32,147 nt of DNA. Origin: an uncultured Dorea sp. GTDB taxonomy: Bacteria; Bacillota; Clostridia; Lachnospirales; Lachnospiraceae. The notes under the pieces were generated by a model that saw only the letters and a list, made by a program, of their open reading frames with translations, was not told the DNA's origin and made no database searches. The stretch is from positions 1-32,147 of the forward strand of contig CANSLW010000010.1 of the NCBI GenBank assembly GCA_947647815.1. Reading direction: 5' to 3'. A program made the position numbers and the translations under genes. Below are positions 7,700 through 16,077 of the stretch, one piece after another (position 1 is the stretch's first letter; every line of letters starts with the position of its first letter).

Positions 7700-8959
7700 A
7701 TGGGCAGGAATTTGAGAATTGTCATTGTTATTTTTTGTGCTTTATTAATGGTAGGGGGCGCATGGAAGTGGAGAGATCTGAAAAAAACAAGCGCAGGGCA
7801 GCAGGGTCTGGAAATAAATGAAAAAGCGGGAGATTCGGAAGATAGCAAAAAGATTAAGGACGATGGGATACAAGACAACATAGCCGGGGCGGATGATAGG
7901 CGGGAACCGTTGCGGGTAGAAGATGTTTCTTTTAGCAGGGTCTCTGATAAAGAGATAGAGATTGTCTGGTCTGACCGGATGAACCCTTATGTCGAAGAAT
8001 ATATTGTTAAGAGAAGGAAAAGTGAAGAAGAGCAGTGGCAGATTCTAAGTTCCCAGTCTTCGGACGGTATCTCGGATGGCAGAGAGTTAATCTTTACTGA
8101 TACGTTAGATGAATCAGTACCGCAGCAGTACGAGTACAGGATTGATATAGAGACTATAGATGATGCGTTGTATGAGGCCATAGAGGGAAAGTCTGTTTTG
8201 GCCAGTAATATCCTGATCTGTATCGATCCGGGGCATTATGCCGGGCAGAATACAACTGATTCGGATGGAATCATATATGCCGAAGGCGATTTTACATTAG
8301 AACTGGCGAAAGAGCTGCAGCGAATCCTGAGAGATTCTTGTGGTATTACGGCATATCTGACCAGAGAATCAGGGAGTATTAGTATCGGGGGATATACGGA
8401 TGGAGGATTGGATGGCAGTCACATCAGTCTTCGGGGCGAATATGCGGCAGGAAGCAATCTGTTTCTTTCTCTTCATACCAATGCGAATCTTGAAGGCGCC
8501 AACGGTTATGCGACGGATTCGCAGCCGATTGAACTAATGAAGCCGATCATCATTGCGAATACAATAGCCTGTGAGAATGGGAGTATATTAGAGGTTGGAA
8601 ACGCAGTAGGACAGCGCCTGGCAGAATCCAGTTGTGAGATGGGAATTGCCGTACCCGATAAATTCCAAAGAGCGGAGAGTGTGGATGATATAGTCCTGTG
8701 GACAGATGCATGGAATGATGGTCTTGATACTTCCGGGAGCATTTGCCGCCGCATGGGTGAACATGGAGACTATTACGGTGTATTAAGAGGTGCGGCAAAT
8801 GTCGGCGTACCAGGCATGATCATTGAACATGGATTTCATACGGTTCCTGAGATGAGGAGACTGGCCATCCAGGGAGACCTGAAAGTGCAGTGGGCAAGGG
8901 CTGATGCAAGAGGGATTGCAGAAGGCTATGGTATAGAATATAAAGGAGTGGAGGAGTAA
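7700..8959 (+). CDS. N-acetylmuramoyl-L-alanine amidase (Amidase_3), membrane-anchored
   Basis: Zinc amidase that cuts the bond between MurNAc and the stem peptide in peptidoglycan. From the ATG at 7700 it has 419 residues. An N-terminal membrane anchor or uncleaved signal spans about 6-20, a charged linker follows, a fibronectin-III-like beta domain spans about 70-150, and the Amidase_3 domain runs from about 170 to 415. Zinc ligands are His179 in CIDPGH, Glu195 in AEGDF and His259 in LSLHTN; the catalytic Glu376 is in IIEHGFHT. The frame stays open back to 7577, but that would run through the tRNA and its terminator, so 7700 (GGAG at 7686-7689) is chosen. The next gene starts 2 nt after its stop, so the two are coupled. 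Confidence 0.9.
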   Translation: MGRNLRIVIVIFCALLMVGGAWKWRDLKKTSAGQQGLEINEKAGDSEDSKKIKDDGIQDNIAGADDRREPLRVEDVSFSRVSDKEIEIVWSDRMNPYVEEYIVKRRKSEEEQWQILSSQSSDGISDGRELIFTDTLDESVPQQYEYRIDIETIDDALYEAIEGKSVLASNILICIDPGHYAGQNTTDSDGIIYAEGDFTLELAKELQRILRDSCGITAYLTRESGSISIGGYTDGGLDGSHISLRGEYAAGSNLFLSLHTNANLEGANGYATDSQPIELMKPIIIANTIACENGSILEVGNAVGQRLAESSCEMGIAVPDKFQRAESVDDIVLWTDAWNDGLDTSGSICRRMGEHGDYYGVLRGAANVGVPGMIIEHGFHTVPEMRRLAIQGDLKVQWARADARGIAEGYGIEYKGVEE

Positions 8960-8961
8960 GG

Positions 8962-11019
8962 ATGTTTTGTAGAAATTGTGGGAATGAGATTCCAGACGGA
9001 GCGAAATTCTGTGCGAATTGCGGGGCACAGATAGACTACGATGATTCAGTTATGGGATCAGACCCTGGGCTGGCACAGGGTTACGAAGAAGTACCTATGT
9101 CAGACTATGAGAATTATCGCAAAAAGGGAAAAGGTCCAAAGATAGTCTTTATTGGACTGGCGGTGTTCCTGGTATTATTATTGGCGGGAGGTATTGCCTA
9201 TGCAACAGTAGGATTAGGGATGCAGAAAGACAGGCTGGTATCTTCGATAGATGAGTCTGAGATTCCGGATTATATGGGGGAAAAGGACAGCATTGTCAGC
9301 GAATGGAATGAATTAGGATTTGCGGATATTTCCGATAAAAGAGAAGCACTTAAGGAACTGAAGAAAATCCATGAAGATGTAGAAGCTTTTAATCAGTGCG
9401 CAGAAGATGTGGGGAAACTTCAGGAGGAAAAAGAAAAGTACCATATGGAAGACAGTGAATATGGGGATTATGAAGAGATTCTTGAAGAATGTGCAAAGGC
9501 TGTGGAAGAAAAAGATGCGGAAAATGCCCGTTCATTACTGGAAGATGCAAAGGATTCACTGGATGATCTGATTGAAAGTAATGATTCCTACATAGAAGAT
9601 GTGGTAGAGATGTACAAGGCGGCAGATCTTACAGAAGCAGAAGAGAATGAGACCGATGCTTATCAGGAACATATGGATAAGATCAGTGAATTGATAGAGG
9701 CCAAAGAAAAGGATTACCAGAAGATCAAGCAGGAATTTACTGAGATGGATGAGGCCATCTATATGTATATTGAACCTAAGAATCTGCTGGAAATTAATGT
9801 TCAGCAGGTAGATGCGACAGAATTTCCGAAGGTAAAGCTGTATCTGAGCGTGAAAGATGCAAGCAGCGGAGAAGTTCCTGAGAATCTGGAAAATGCCATG
9901 TTCTATATCAAAAAAGAAGATGCAAATGCTAAGTATGTAAAACAGGTTATCTCTAATGTAAATCAGCTAAATGAATTAGAAGCATTAAAAATTGACATGG
10001 TTGCCGATGTCAGCGGAAGTATGGATGGCTCGCCGCTAAATGAGGCAAAAAACATCATGTGCAATTTTGTCAACAGTGTGCAGTTTTCAGCGGGAGATAT
10101 GGTGGAGCTGACGTCTTTTGCGACGGGCGTACGGCTGGAGCAGGCATTTTGCAGTGATGCCAATCTGCTGATCAGTGAGATCAATGGATTATATACCGGA
10201 GATATGACGAGTCTGTATGACGCATTGTATACATCTGTGGAAAGAGTAGCAGCCCAGTCAGGGGCAAGATGTGTGATTGCATTTACAGATGGAAATGATA
10301 ACTACAGCAATTGTACAAGAGATGATGTCATCAGTGTGGCTCAGAGATATCATGTTCCTGTCTTTATTATTGGAATAGGGTCGAGCGACTATTCTGACGC
10401 CAGTTATATAGCCCAGCAGACAGGCGGTGCATATTACAGTGTAAATGATGTATATTCCATGGAGAGTGTCTATGAAGAGATATACCGGATGGAAAAGGAG
10501 ATGTTTCTGGTAGAATTTGAAGACAGTACAGGAGCGGCGGTCACGGATACATCTAATATCGAGACCGGATATCGAAGTGTAGAATATGGCGGAGAGTGTC
10601 AATATACTTATACGCCGAATATTCTGCTGAGTGTGGATGGAAACAGTATCTATCAGGATGGTCCTGAAGCAGTAGTTGAGAAGTATATGCAGGGATTCGA
10701 TGATGCAGTGACGAATTCGGATTTTTCTTATATTTCTGATTACCTGAAGCCGGGAAGTACGATTTATAATGAACAGCAGCAGTATGTAACGAGAAATATT
10801 ACAGCGCAATTGGATTCCTTTGAGATTGTTTCTGTGGATTACAGCGACCAGCAGCATTGTGTTGTTGTGACAAGGGAGACGTACTTTGTTCAGGTCGGGA
10901 ATGATCCGCTGCAGTTGATGACGCAGGAATGTAAATATGCGGTAGAAGAAAGCGGCGGAGAATGGAAGATGACGGCTTTTGCAGATAAGGTAAAAGTTTT
11001 GTCAAGAATTAAACAGTAA
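8962..11019 (+). CDS. Zinc-ribbon, single-membrane-span protein with VWA domain and NTF2-like tail
   Basis: Composite protein of 685 residues with no exact family I can name. In order: an N-terminal zinc ribbon (Cys3, Cys6, Cys17, Cys20), a linker, one membrane segment at about 61-84, a long acidic helical/coiled-coil stretch (about 95-270), a von Willebrand A domain (about 342-515) and a C-terminal segment (about 570-685). The VWA metal site is intact: DVSGS at 349-353, Thr416 and Asp443. The tail resembles the NTF2-like domain of TcaA/YvbJ-type zinc-ribbon membrane proteins. The ribbon is predicted inside and the VWA domain outside. It is coupled to the amidase 2 nt upstream, which suggests a cell-wall role; that is inference. 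Confidence 0.8.
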   Translation: MFCRNCGNEIPDGAKFCANCGAQIDYDDSVMGSDPGLAQGYEEVPMSDYENYRKKGKGPKIVFIGLAVFLVLLLAGGIAYATVGLGMQKDRLVSSIDESEIPDYMGEKDSIVSEWNELGFADISDKREALKELKKIHEDVEAFNQCAEDVGKLQEEKEKYHMEDSEYGDYEEILEECAKAVEEKDAENARSLLEDAKDSLDDLIESNDSYIEDVVEMYKAADLTEAEENETDAYQEHMDKISELIEAKEKDYQKIKQEFTEMDEAIYMYIEPKNLLEINVQQVDATEFPKVKLYLSVKDASSGEVPENLENAMFYIKKEDANAKYVKQVISNVNQLNELEALKIDMVADVSGSMDGSPLNEAKNIMCNFVNSVQFSAGDMVELTSFATGVRLEQAFCSDANLLISEINGLYTGDMTSLYDALYTSVERVAAQSGARCVIAFTDGNDNYSNCTRDDVISVAQRYHVPVFIIGIGSSDYSDASYIAQQTGGAYYSVNDVYSMESVYEEIYRMEKEMFLVEFEDSTGAAVTDTSNIETGYRSVEYGGECQYTYTPNILLSVDGNSIYQDGPEAVVEKYMQGFDDAVTNSDFSYISDYLKPGSTIYNEQQQYVTRNITAQLDSFEIVSVDYSDQQHCVVVTRETYFVQVGNDPLQLMTQECKYAVEESGGEWKMTAFADKVKVLSRIKQ

Positions 11020-11025
11020 GAAATG

Positions 11026-11056
11026 AGAAGGTGTATCTGCACCTTCTTATTTTTTC
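11026..11056 (+). terminator. Intrinsic terminator after the amidase/VWA pair
   Basis: AGAAGGTG (11026-11033) pairs with CACCTTCT (11040-11047) around a 6-nt loop. The stem is followed by TA and six T. It lies 7 nt after the stop codon. Confidence 0.88.
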
Positions 11057-11131
11057 TGTGATATGTTGGTTATTTGGAATGGAAATATAACATAATAAAT
11101 AAAAAAATACATGATATGTGTGATGAAATTG

Positions 11132-11160
11132 TTGAAAATACCATAAATATATGTTATGAT
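11132..11160 (+). promoter_or_regulatory. Sigma-A type promoter for the amino-acid permease
   Basis: TTGAAA (11132-11137), a 17-nt spacer, then TATGAT (11155-11160), in a very AT-rich region of about 170 nt that holds no gene. The transcript would have a leader of about 60 nt before the permease start. Confidence 0.75.
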
Positions 11161-11167
11161 ATTTAAA

Positions 11168-11179
11168 ATTGTCGACAAT
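11168..11179 (+). promoter_or_regulatory. Perfect 12-bp palindrome ATTGTCGACAAT just downstream of the -10 box
   Basis: The palindrome begins 8 nt after the -10 hexamer, so it covers the expected transcription start. That is a classic place for a repressor operator. It contains TGTCGAC, one base off a Spo0A-type TGTCGAA box on each strand. The regulator is unknown. Confidence 0.45.
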
Positions 11180-11230
11180 ATACAAATTAATAAAAACTGA
11201 ATATTAGAATCTATTGGTGGAGGAAGAGAA

Positions 11231-12667
11231 ATGAACGACTCAAAAAAGATGACATGGTATACTCTTGCATTCATTGCATTCTCAGGTGTATGGGGCTTTG
11301 GAAATGTATTGAATGGTTTTGTATACTTTAATGGAATTCAGGTAATTTTCAGCTGGGTTTTGATGTTTGCGTTATATTTCGTGCCATATGCATTGATGGT
11401 GGGAGAACTGGGGTCAGCTTTTAAGACTTCCGGGGGCGGAGTCAGTTCCTGGATTCATAATACAATGGGTTCCAAGATTGCATATTATGCAGGGTGGACT
11501 TACTGGGCGTGTCATATTACATACATTGCAAGTAAGGGAAGCGGCGGATTAAAAGCGCTTAGCTGGGCTGTGTTCCGCAATGCGGAGACGTATGATACAT
11601 TTCCTACAATCGGCGTGCAATTGGCAACACTGGTAGTATTCCTGTTCTTCTGCTGGGTGGCAAGCCGCGGACTTAATCCGCTTAAGAAGCTGGCTACGGT
11701 TGCAGGAACAAGTATGTTTGTTATGTCTATCTTATATATCCTGTTAATGTTCGCAGCTCCTGTGATCAATCCGAATGGCGGATATGTTGCGATGGATTTC
11801 AGTATGAAGAATCTAATTCCTCAGTTTAATGTCGGATATTTTACATCTCTGTCAATTCTTGTATTTGCAGTAGGAGGATGTGAGAAGATATCTCCGTACG
11901 TTAATAAAGTAGAAAATCCGGCAAAAGGATTTCCAAAAGGAATGATTTCTCTGGCTATCATGGTTGTAGTTTGTGCGATTCTGGGAACCATAGCTATGGG
12001 AATGATGTTTGACCCGACAGTGATCAACGGAAGTGAGGAAGCATTTAATTCTTATGTATCAAACGGATCTTACTGGGCATTCCAGAAGCTTGGACAGTAT
12101 TACGGGCTGGGAGATATTCTGTTGGTACTTTATGCACTCTGTAATATGATCGGTCAGTTTGCCGTACTAGTAGTCAGCATTGACGCACCGCTTCGTATGC
12201 TGCTCGACAATGAAGATTCCAAAGAATTCGTTCCAAGTGCAATGCTTAAGAAGAATGAGCATGGAGCTTATGTAAACGGTATTAAACTGATCATAGTTTT
12301 GTCCGGAAGTATTATTCTGATCCAGTCATTTGTACCGGGAGCAGCAGCTGTGTTAGCTCAGCTTACAAAGCTGAATTCCGTATGTATGCCGCTTCGTTAT
12401 CTGTGGGTGTTTGTTGCTTATCTGGCGCTTAGAAAAGCATATGATACGATACCGGCGGAGTACCGGTTTGTAAAAAATCAGGCGGTTGCCAAGTTTTTCG
12501 GAGCATGGTGCTTCCTGTTGACGGCAGCATGCTGTATACTGGGTATGTACTCAACTGATATGTTTACTATGGCGCTGAATATCATTACTCCAATTGTGCT
12601 GACAGCGTTAGGAATGATCATGCCTCGTCTTGCGAAGAGAGAACGGGAAAGAAATTCAGCGAAATAG
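11231..12667 (+). CDS. APC superfamily amino-acid permease
   Basis: Amino-acid/polyamine/organocation transporter, 478 residues with about 12 membrane segments. The first helix carries the APC-type substrate motif (SGVWGFGNVLNG, about residues 18-29). The second includes VGELGSAFKTSGGG, typical of the family. The C-terminus is basic (RLAKRERERNSAK). The overall pattern resembles glutamate/GABA-type or other amino-acid exchangers in Firmicutes, but the substrate cannot be read from the sequence. A GGAGG at about 11219-11223 precedes the ATG. It has its own promoter with an overlapping palindrome and a downstream terminator. An M18 aminopeptidase follows, which would suit use of imported or peptide-derived amino acids. 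Confidence 0.88.
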   Translation: MNDSKKMTWYTLAFIAFSGVWGFGNVLNGFVYFNGIQVIFSWVLMFALYFVPYALMVGELGSAFKTSGGGVSSWIHNTMGSKIAYYAGWTYWACHITYIASKGSGGLKALSWAVFRNAETYDTFPTIGVQLATLVVFLFFCWVASRGLNPLKKLATVAGTSMFVMSILYILLMFAAPVINPNGGYVAMDFSMKNLIPQFNVGYFTSLSILVFAVGGCEKISPYVNKVENPAKGFPKGMISLAIMVVVCAILGTIAMGMMFDPTVINGSEEAFNSYVSNGSYWAFQKLGQYYGLGDILLVLYALCNMIGQFAVLVVSIDAPLRMLLDNEDSKEFVPSAMLKKNEHGAYVNGIKLIIVLSGSIILIQSFVPGAAAVLAQLTKLNSVCMPLRYLWVFVAYLALRKAYDTIPAEYRFVKNQAVAKFFGAWCFLLTAACCILGMYSTDMFTMALNIITPIVLTALGMIMPRLAKRERERNSAK

Positions 12668-12680
12668 ATGTGAAGGAATG

Positions 12681-12717
12681 GGATATCTTTTTGGGTAACT
12701 GAAAGGATATCCTTTCT
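12681..12717 (+). terminator. Hairpin after the permease, probable terminator
   Basis: GGATATCTTTT (12681-12691) pairs with GAAAGGATATCC at 12702-12712 with one G-U pair near the loop. A short T-rich tail follows. The right arm is part of the self-complementary AAAGGATATCCTTT. Confidence 0.6.
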
Positions 12718-12756
12718 TAAAGAAAGAGAATACTATGTAGAAGGAGTTGACAGCGT

Positions 12757-14070
12757 ATGTATAAGAAAATATCTCAGGAGATGACTGCTTTTTTAAGCGG
12801 ATGTCCGACTGCATTCCATGCAGTGGAAAAGATTGGGAAAGAACTTGCGAATAACGGGTATGTAAGATTGAGAGAGAACGAAGAATGGAGGGTCTTGCCA
12901 GGCGGTAAATATTATGTGACAAGAAATGATTCAAGTATTATCGCATTTGGCATCGGTACAGAGGTTGAAGATTATAGTTTTAATATTGCAGCGTCCCACA
13001 GTGATTTTCCTACGTTTAAGATAAAGGAAAATGCCGAGATAGAAGTAAAGAAAAAGTATATGCAGTTAAATACTGAAGGGTATGGCGGCATGCTCTGTGC
13101 AACCTGGTTTGACCGTCCGCTTTCCGTTGCCGGCAGGGTGATCGTAAAGGAAAAGGAGCATTTTACTACGAAGCTTGTGGATGTGGACCGCGACCTGGTG
13201 ATGATACCCAGTATGGCGATCCATATGAACCGGGCAGTGAATGATGGTTATGCTTATAATAAACAGGTAGATATGCTTCCGCTGTTCGGAGGTGAAGACA
13301 GTAAAAAGGGAGATTTTAAACGGATCATTGCAGAAGCGGCAGGCGTCTTAGAAGAGTCTGTCTATGGAAGTGATCTCTATCTGTATAACCGGGAACAACC
13401 GTCCGTATGGGGAGCACAGGAGGAATTCATATCCTCACAGCATCTGGATGATCTTCAGTGTGCTTATGCGTCATTAAAAGGATTCCTTGAGGGACATCAT
13501 GAAAAGAGTATCAATGTATATGCCTGCTTTGATAATGAAGAGGTAGGGTCCGGTACAAAGCAGGGAGCAGGATCAACATTTTTATATGATATCCTCAGAC
13601 GTATTAATATGGGGCTGGGAAAGACCGAAGAGGATTATTACCGCGCCGTAGCAGGAAGTTTTATGCTGAGCGCCGATAATGCACATGCGGTACATCCGAA
13701 TCATCCGGAGAAGACGGATGTAGGAAATTGTGTATATATGAATGAAGGGATCGTTGTGAAGTCTCATGCAGGGCAGAAGTATACCAGTGATGCAGTGAGT
13801 ATTGCACTGTTTAGAGGAATCTGTGAGAAGGCAGAGGTTCCGGTGCAGTTTTTTGCGAATCGTTCTGATGAGGCCGGCGGCAGTACATTAGGAAATATTT
13901 CTTCTGCGAAAGTATCGTTGAATGCGGTCGATATCGGATTACCGCAGCTAGCGATGCACTCGGCCTATGAGACTGCAGGGATTAAGGATACGTATTATAT
14001 GATAAGGGCAATGAAGGAGTTCTTCTCTTCACATTTCTGTGAAAAAGAAGGAATCATATTTATGGTGTAA
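12757..14070 (+). CDS. M18 family aminopeptidase
   Basis: Metallo-aminopeptidase of family M18, which removes N-terminal (often acidic) residues from peptides in the cytoplasm and forms large tetrahedral assemblies in known members. The 437-residue length is normal. Metal-site motifs are all present: His81 in AASHSDFP, the aspartate of SSQHLDDLQC, the glutamates of FDNEEVGSGTKQGAGS, the aspartate of LSADNAHAVHPNHPEK and the C-terminal histidine of LAMHSAYE. AAGGAG at about 12741-12746 sits 10 nt before the ATG. It has no visible partner gene apart from the permease before it. A hairpin separates it from the minus-strand permease remnant. Confidence 0.95.
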   Translation: MYKKISQEMTAFLSGCPTAFHAVEKIGKELANNGYVRLRENEEWRVLPGGKYYVTRNDSSIIAFGIGTEVEDYSFNIAASHSDFPTFKIKENAEIEVKKKYMQLNTEGYGGMLCATWFDRPLSVAGRVIVKEKEHFTTKLVDVDRDLVMIPSMAIHMNRAVNDGYAYNKQVDMLPLFGGEDSKKGDFKRIIAEAAGVLEESVYGSDLYLYNREQPSVWGAQEEFISSQHLDDLQCAYASLKGFLEGHHEKSINVYACFDNEEVGSGTKQGAGSTFLYDILRRINMGLGKTEEDYYRAVAGSFMLSADNAHAVHPNHPEKTDVGNCVYMNEGIVVKSHAGQKYTSDAVSIALFRGICEKAEVPVQFFANRSDEAGGSTLGNISSAKVSLNAVDIGLPQLAMHSAYETAGIKDTYYMIRAMKEFFSSHFCEKEGIIFMV

Positions 14071-14101
14071 TCTTTAAATAGAATAAGATTATGATATGTA
14101 G

Positions 14102-14135
14102 CAGGAGGTGCTTTGGCATCTCCTGATTTATGTTT
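14102..14135. terminator. Hairpin between convergent genes, probable shared terminator
   Basis: CAGGAGGTGC (14102-14111) pairs with GCATCTCCTG (14116-14125), ten pairs with one G-U, around TTTG. T-rich sequence follows on the plus strand. It sits between the M18 stop and the stop codon of the permease remnant, so it could end both original transcripts. Confidence 0.6.
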
Positions 14136-14241
14136 AGAAACGGCGCAGGCACCATTTTTCTAAAATACTGATCAGCGAATATAATATGGTTGCCATGAGA
14201 CAGAGAAGGACGATGCTCATCAGGAGCCAATCCATTTTAAA
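14134..14241 (-). pseudogene. Detached C-terminal piece of the interrupted ABC permease
   Basis: Read on the minus strand, this frame encodes F-K-M-D-W-L-L-M-S-I-V-L-L, a hydrophobic helix, then LISILEKWCLRRF and a TAA stop. It is the normal last membrane helix and basic tail of a nitrate/sulfonate/thiamine-precursor type ABC permease. The permease body at 20361-21059 ends in SQVFR exactly where this piece should begin. The two join in frame at the shared TTTA (minus strand) to give about 265 codons. There is no start codon or ribosome site, so as it stands it is not expressed. It is listed as a gene fragment created by insertion, not by decay. Confidence 0.88.
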
Positions 14242-14251
14242 CAGGTGTGAG

Positions 14252-14264
14252 GGCATTCTGATAC
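14252..14264 (+). repeat. Left terminal inverted repeat, GGCATTCTGATAC
   Basis: A perfect 13-bp match to the reverse complement of 20345-20357. It starts 10 nt inside the left core TAAA. Interpreted as one half of the recombinase's attP site. Confidence 0.85.
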
Positions 14265-14275
14265 GATATGTTATA

Positions 14276-14304
14276 TGTACAAAAAAGAAAAAATCGTATA
14301 TAAT
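14276..14304 (+). promoter_or_regulatory. Candidate promoter for the AAA/DUF1703 gene
   Basis: TGTACA (14276-14281), a 17-nt spacer and a perfect TATAAT (14299-14304), 55 nt before the start codon. The -35 match is only four of six. It lies just inside the left end of the insertion and faces inward. Confidence 0.5.
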
Positions 14305-14358
14305 CATAAACGAGAGGACATGTTGTAATGAAGATGTTGTCAGAAAGGATGTGACTGT

Positions 14359-16065
14359 ATGGATAAGTCAGTAAGCAGAATCATAGGTATCGGACATCAG
14401 GATTTTGAAAAAGTACGAAAGAATCATATATTTTATGTAGATAAAACGCATTTCATCAAAGAATGGTGGGAGGCGAATGATGATGTAACATTGATCGCTC
14501 GTCCCAGAAGATTTGGAAAGACTCTGAATATGAGTATGCTGGAGAAGTTTTTCTCTGTTCAATATGCTGGACGGGGAGATTTGTTTGAAGGTTTGTCCAT
14601 ATGGGAAGAAGAAAAATACCGGGAACTCCAGGGAACTTATCCAGTTATTAGTCTGTCTTTTGCCAATGTGAAGGAGACGAGTTATGAGTCGGCAGTGATA
14701 AGAATCAGCCAGATTATCACAGAGTTATATAATGACACACATTTCCTGACGGAAGGAAACCTGCTGACGGAAGAAGAAAAAGAGTTTTTTCTTGGTGTTT
14801 CTATGAATATGCAGGAGGAGGAGGCAACAATTGCAATACACAGGCTGTCAAAATTTCTATACCGCTATTACGGGAAAAAAGTTCTCATTTTTTTAGATGA
14901 ATATGATACTCCGATGCAGGAGGCATATGTGAATGGATATTGGGATAAGATCGTGTCGTTTATCAGAAATATGTTCAATGCTACGTTTAAAACGAACTCG
15001 TATCTGGAACGGGCGGTTATGACAGGAATTACCAGAGTAAGTAAGGAATCTATTTTTTCGGATCTGAACAATCTGAAAGTGGTCACGACTACATCAGAAA
15101 AGTATGCGGATAGTTTCGGGTTTACGGAAGAAGAAGTTTTTGGTGCATTGGATGAACTGGGAATGTCAGATAAACAGCTGGATGTGAAAAAATGGTATGA
15201 TGGCTTCACATTTGGGAATAAGACTGATATTTATAATCCATGGTCTATCACCAATTATCTTGATACAGGGAAACTTCGGGCATATTGGGCGAATACCAGT
15301 TCCAACAGCCTGGTTGGCAAATTAATCCGTGAAGGAACCAAGGATGTAAAGCTGTCATTTGAAAGACTTCTTTTGGGGGAGCATCTGATTACATCGATTG
15401 ATGAACAGATTGTATATAATATGCTGGATGCGAATGAAAAGGCAATCTGGAGTCTTCTGCTTGCCAGCGGGTATCTGAAAGTTATTCGGACCTGGGAGTA
15501 TACGGAGTCGGAAATTGACGATACGACTCTTACCTGTGAACTGGCTGTTACCAATCTGGAAGTCAGGCTGATGTTTGGCGGGATGATACGTGGGTGGTTT
15601 GCAGGAAACCAGACTTATTATAACGATTTTATCAAGGCTCTGCTGCTTGGCGATATAGATGCAATGAACGATTTTATGAATGATATCACACAGACGATGT
15701 TCAGCTATTTTGATACGGGAAAGAATCCATCCAGAAAAGAACCGGAGAGATTCTATCATGGTTTTGTGTTGGGACTCATGGTAGAACTTTCTAATCGATA
15801 TACGATTACCTCCAACCGGGAGAGCGGATTCGGACGGTATGATATCATGATGGAGCCGAAGAAGCCGGAAGATGACGCGATCATACTGGAATTCAAGGTA
15901 CAGAATAAGAGACATGAGAAGGAACTGTCAGAGACGGTAGAGGCAGCTTTGAAGCAGATTGAGGATAAGAATTATGAGGCAGTATTGATTGCAAAGGGGA
16001 TTGAAAAAGAACGCATCCGTAAATATGGATTCGCATTTTGCGGAAATGAAGTGCTGATTGGATAA
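14359..16065 (+). CDS. AAA-ATPase-like protein with C-terminal DUF1703 nuclease-like domain
   Basis: Protein of 568 residues with the AAA-ATPase_like plus DUF1703 architecture, a large family in Lachnospiraceae and Bacteroidetes with no settled function. A degenerate Walker A, RPRRFGKT, lies at 48-55 and a Walker B, VLIFLDEYD, at about 175-183. The C-terminal domain has a PD-(D/E)XK pattern: Asp495 in GRYDIMM, then ILEFK at about 509-513. Both ATP-binding and nuclease motifs look intact. AGGA at 14346-14349 precedes the ATG by 9 nt. The AraC gene starts 12 nt after the stop, so they are likely co-transcribed. It is the first cargo gene of the insertion; a defence or element-maintenance role is speculation. 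Confidence 0.9.
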   Translation: MDKSVSRIIGIGHQDFEKVRKNHIFYVDKTHFIKEWWEANDDVTLIARPRRFGKTLNMSMLEKFFSVQYAGRGDLFEGLSIWEEEKYRELQGTYPVISLSFANVKETSYESAVIRISQIITELYNDTHFLTEGNLLTEEEKEFFLGVSMNMQEEEATIAIHRLSKFLYRYYGKKVLIFLDEYDTPMQEAYVNGYWDKIVSFIRNMFNATFKTNSYLERAVMTGITRVSKESIFSDLNNLKVVTTTSEKYADSFGFTEEEVFGALDELGMSDKQLDVKKWYDGFTFGNKTDIYNPWSITNYLDTGKLRAYWANTSSNSLVGKLIREGTKDVKLSFERLLLGEHLITSIDEQIVYNMLDANEKAIWSLLLASGYLKVIRTWEYTESEIDDTTLTCELAVTNLEVRLMFGGMIRGWFAGNQTYYNDFIKALLLGDIDAMNDFMNDITQTMFSYFDTGKNPSRKEPERFYHGFVLGLMVELSNRYTITSNRESGFGRYDIMMEPKKPEDDAIILEFKVQNKRHEKELSETVEAALKQIEDKNYEAVLIAKGIEKERIRKYGFAFCGNEVLIG

Positions 16066-16077
16066 GGAGGGGTATCT

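Noticed and set aside
10258..10857. A 199-codon minus-strand frame inside the VWA gene
   Set aside because: It lies wholly within an intact conserved domain on the other strand, and its protein has a low-complexity shadow character.
14186..14374. A 62-codon plus-strand frame
   Set aside because: It runs antisense to the permease remnant, across the junction and into the AAA gene start; no ribosome site and no family resemblance.
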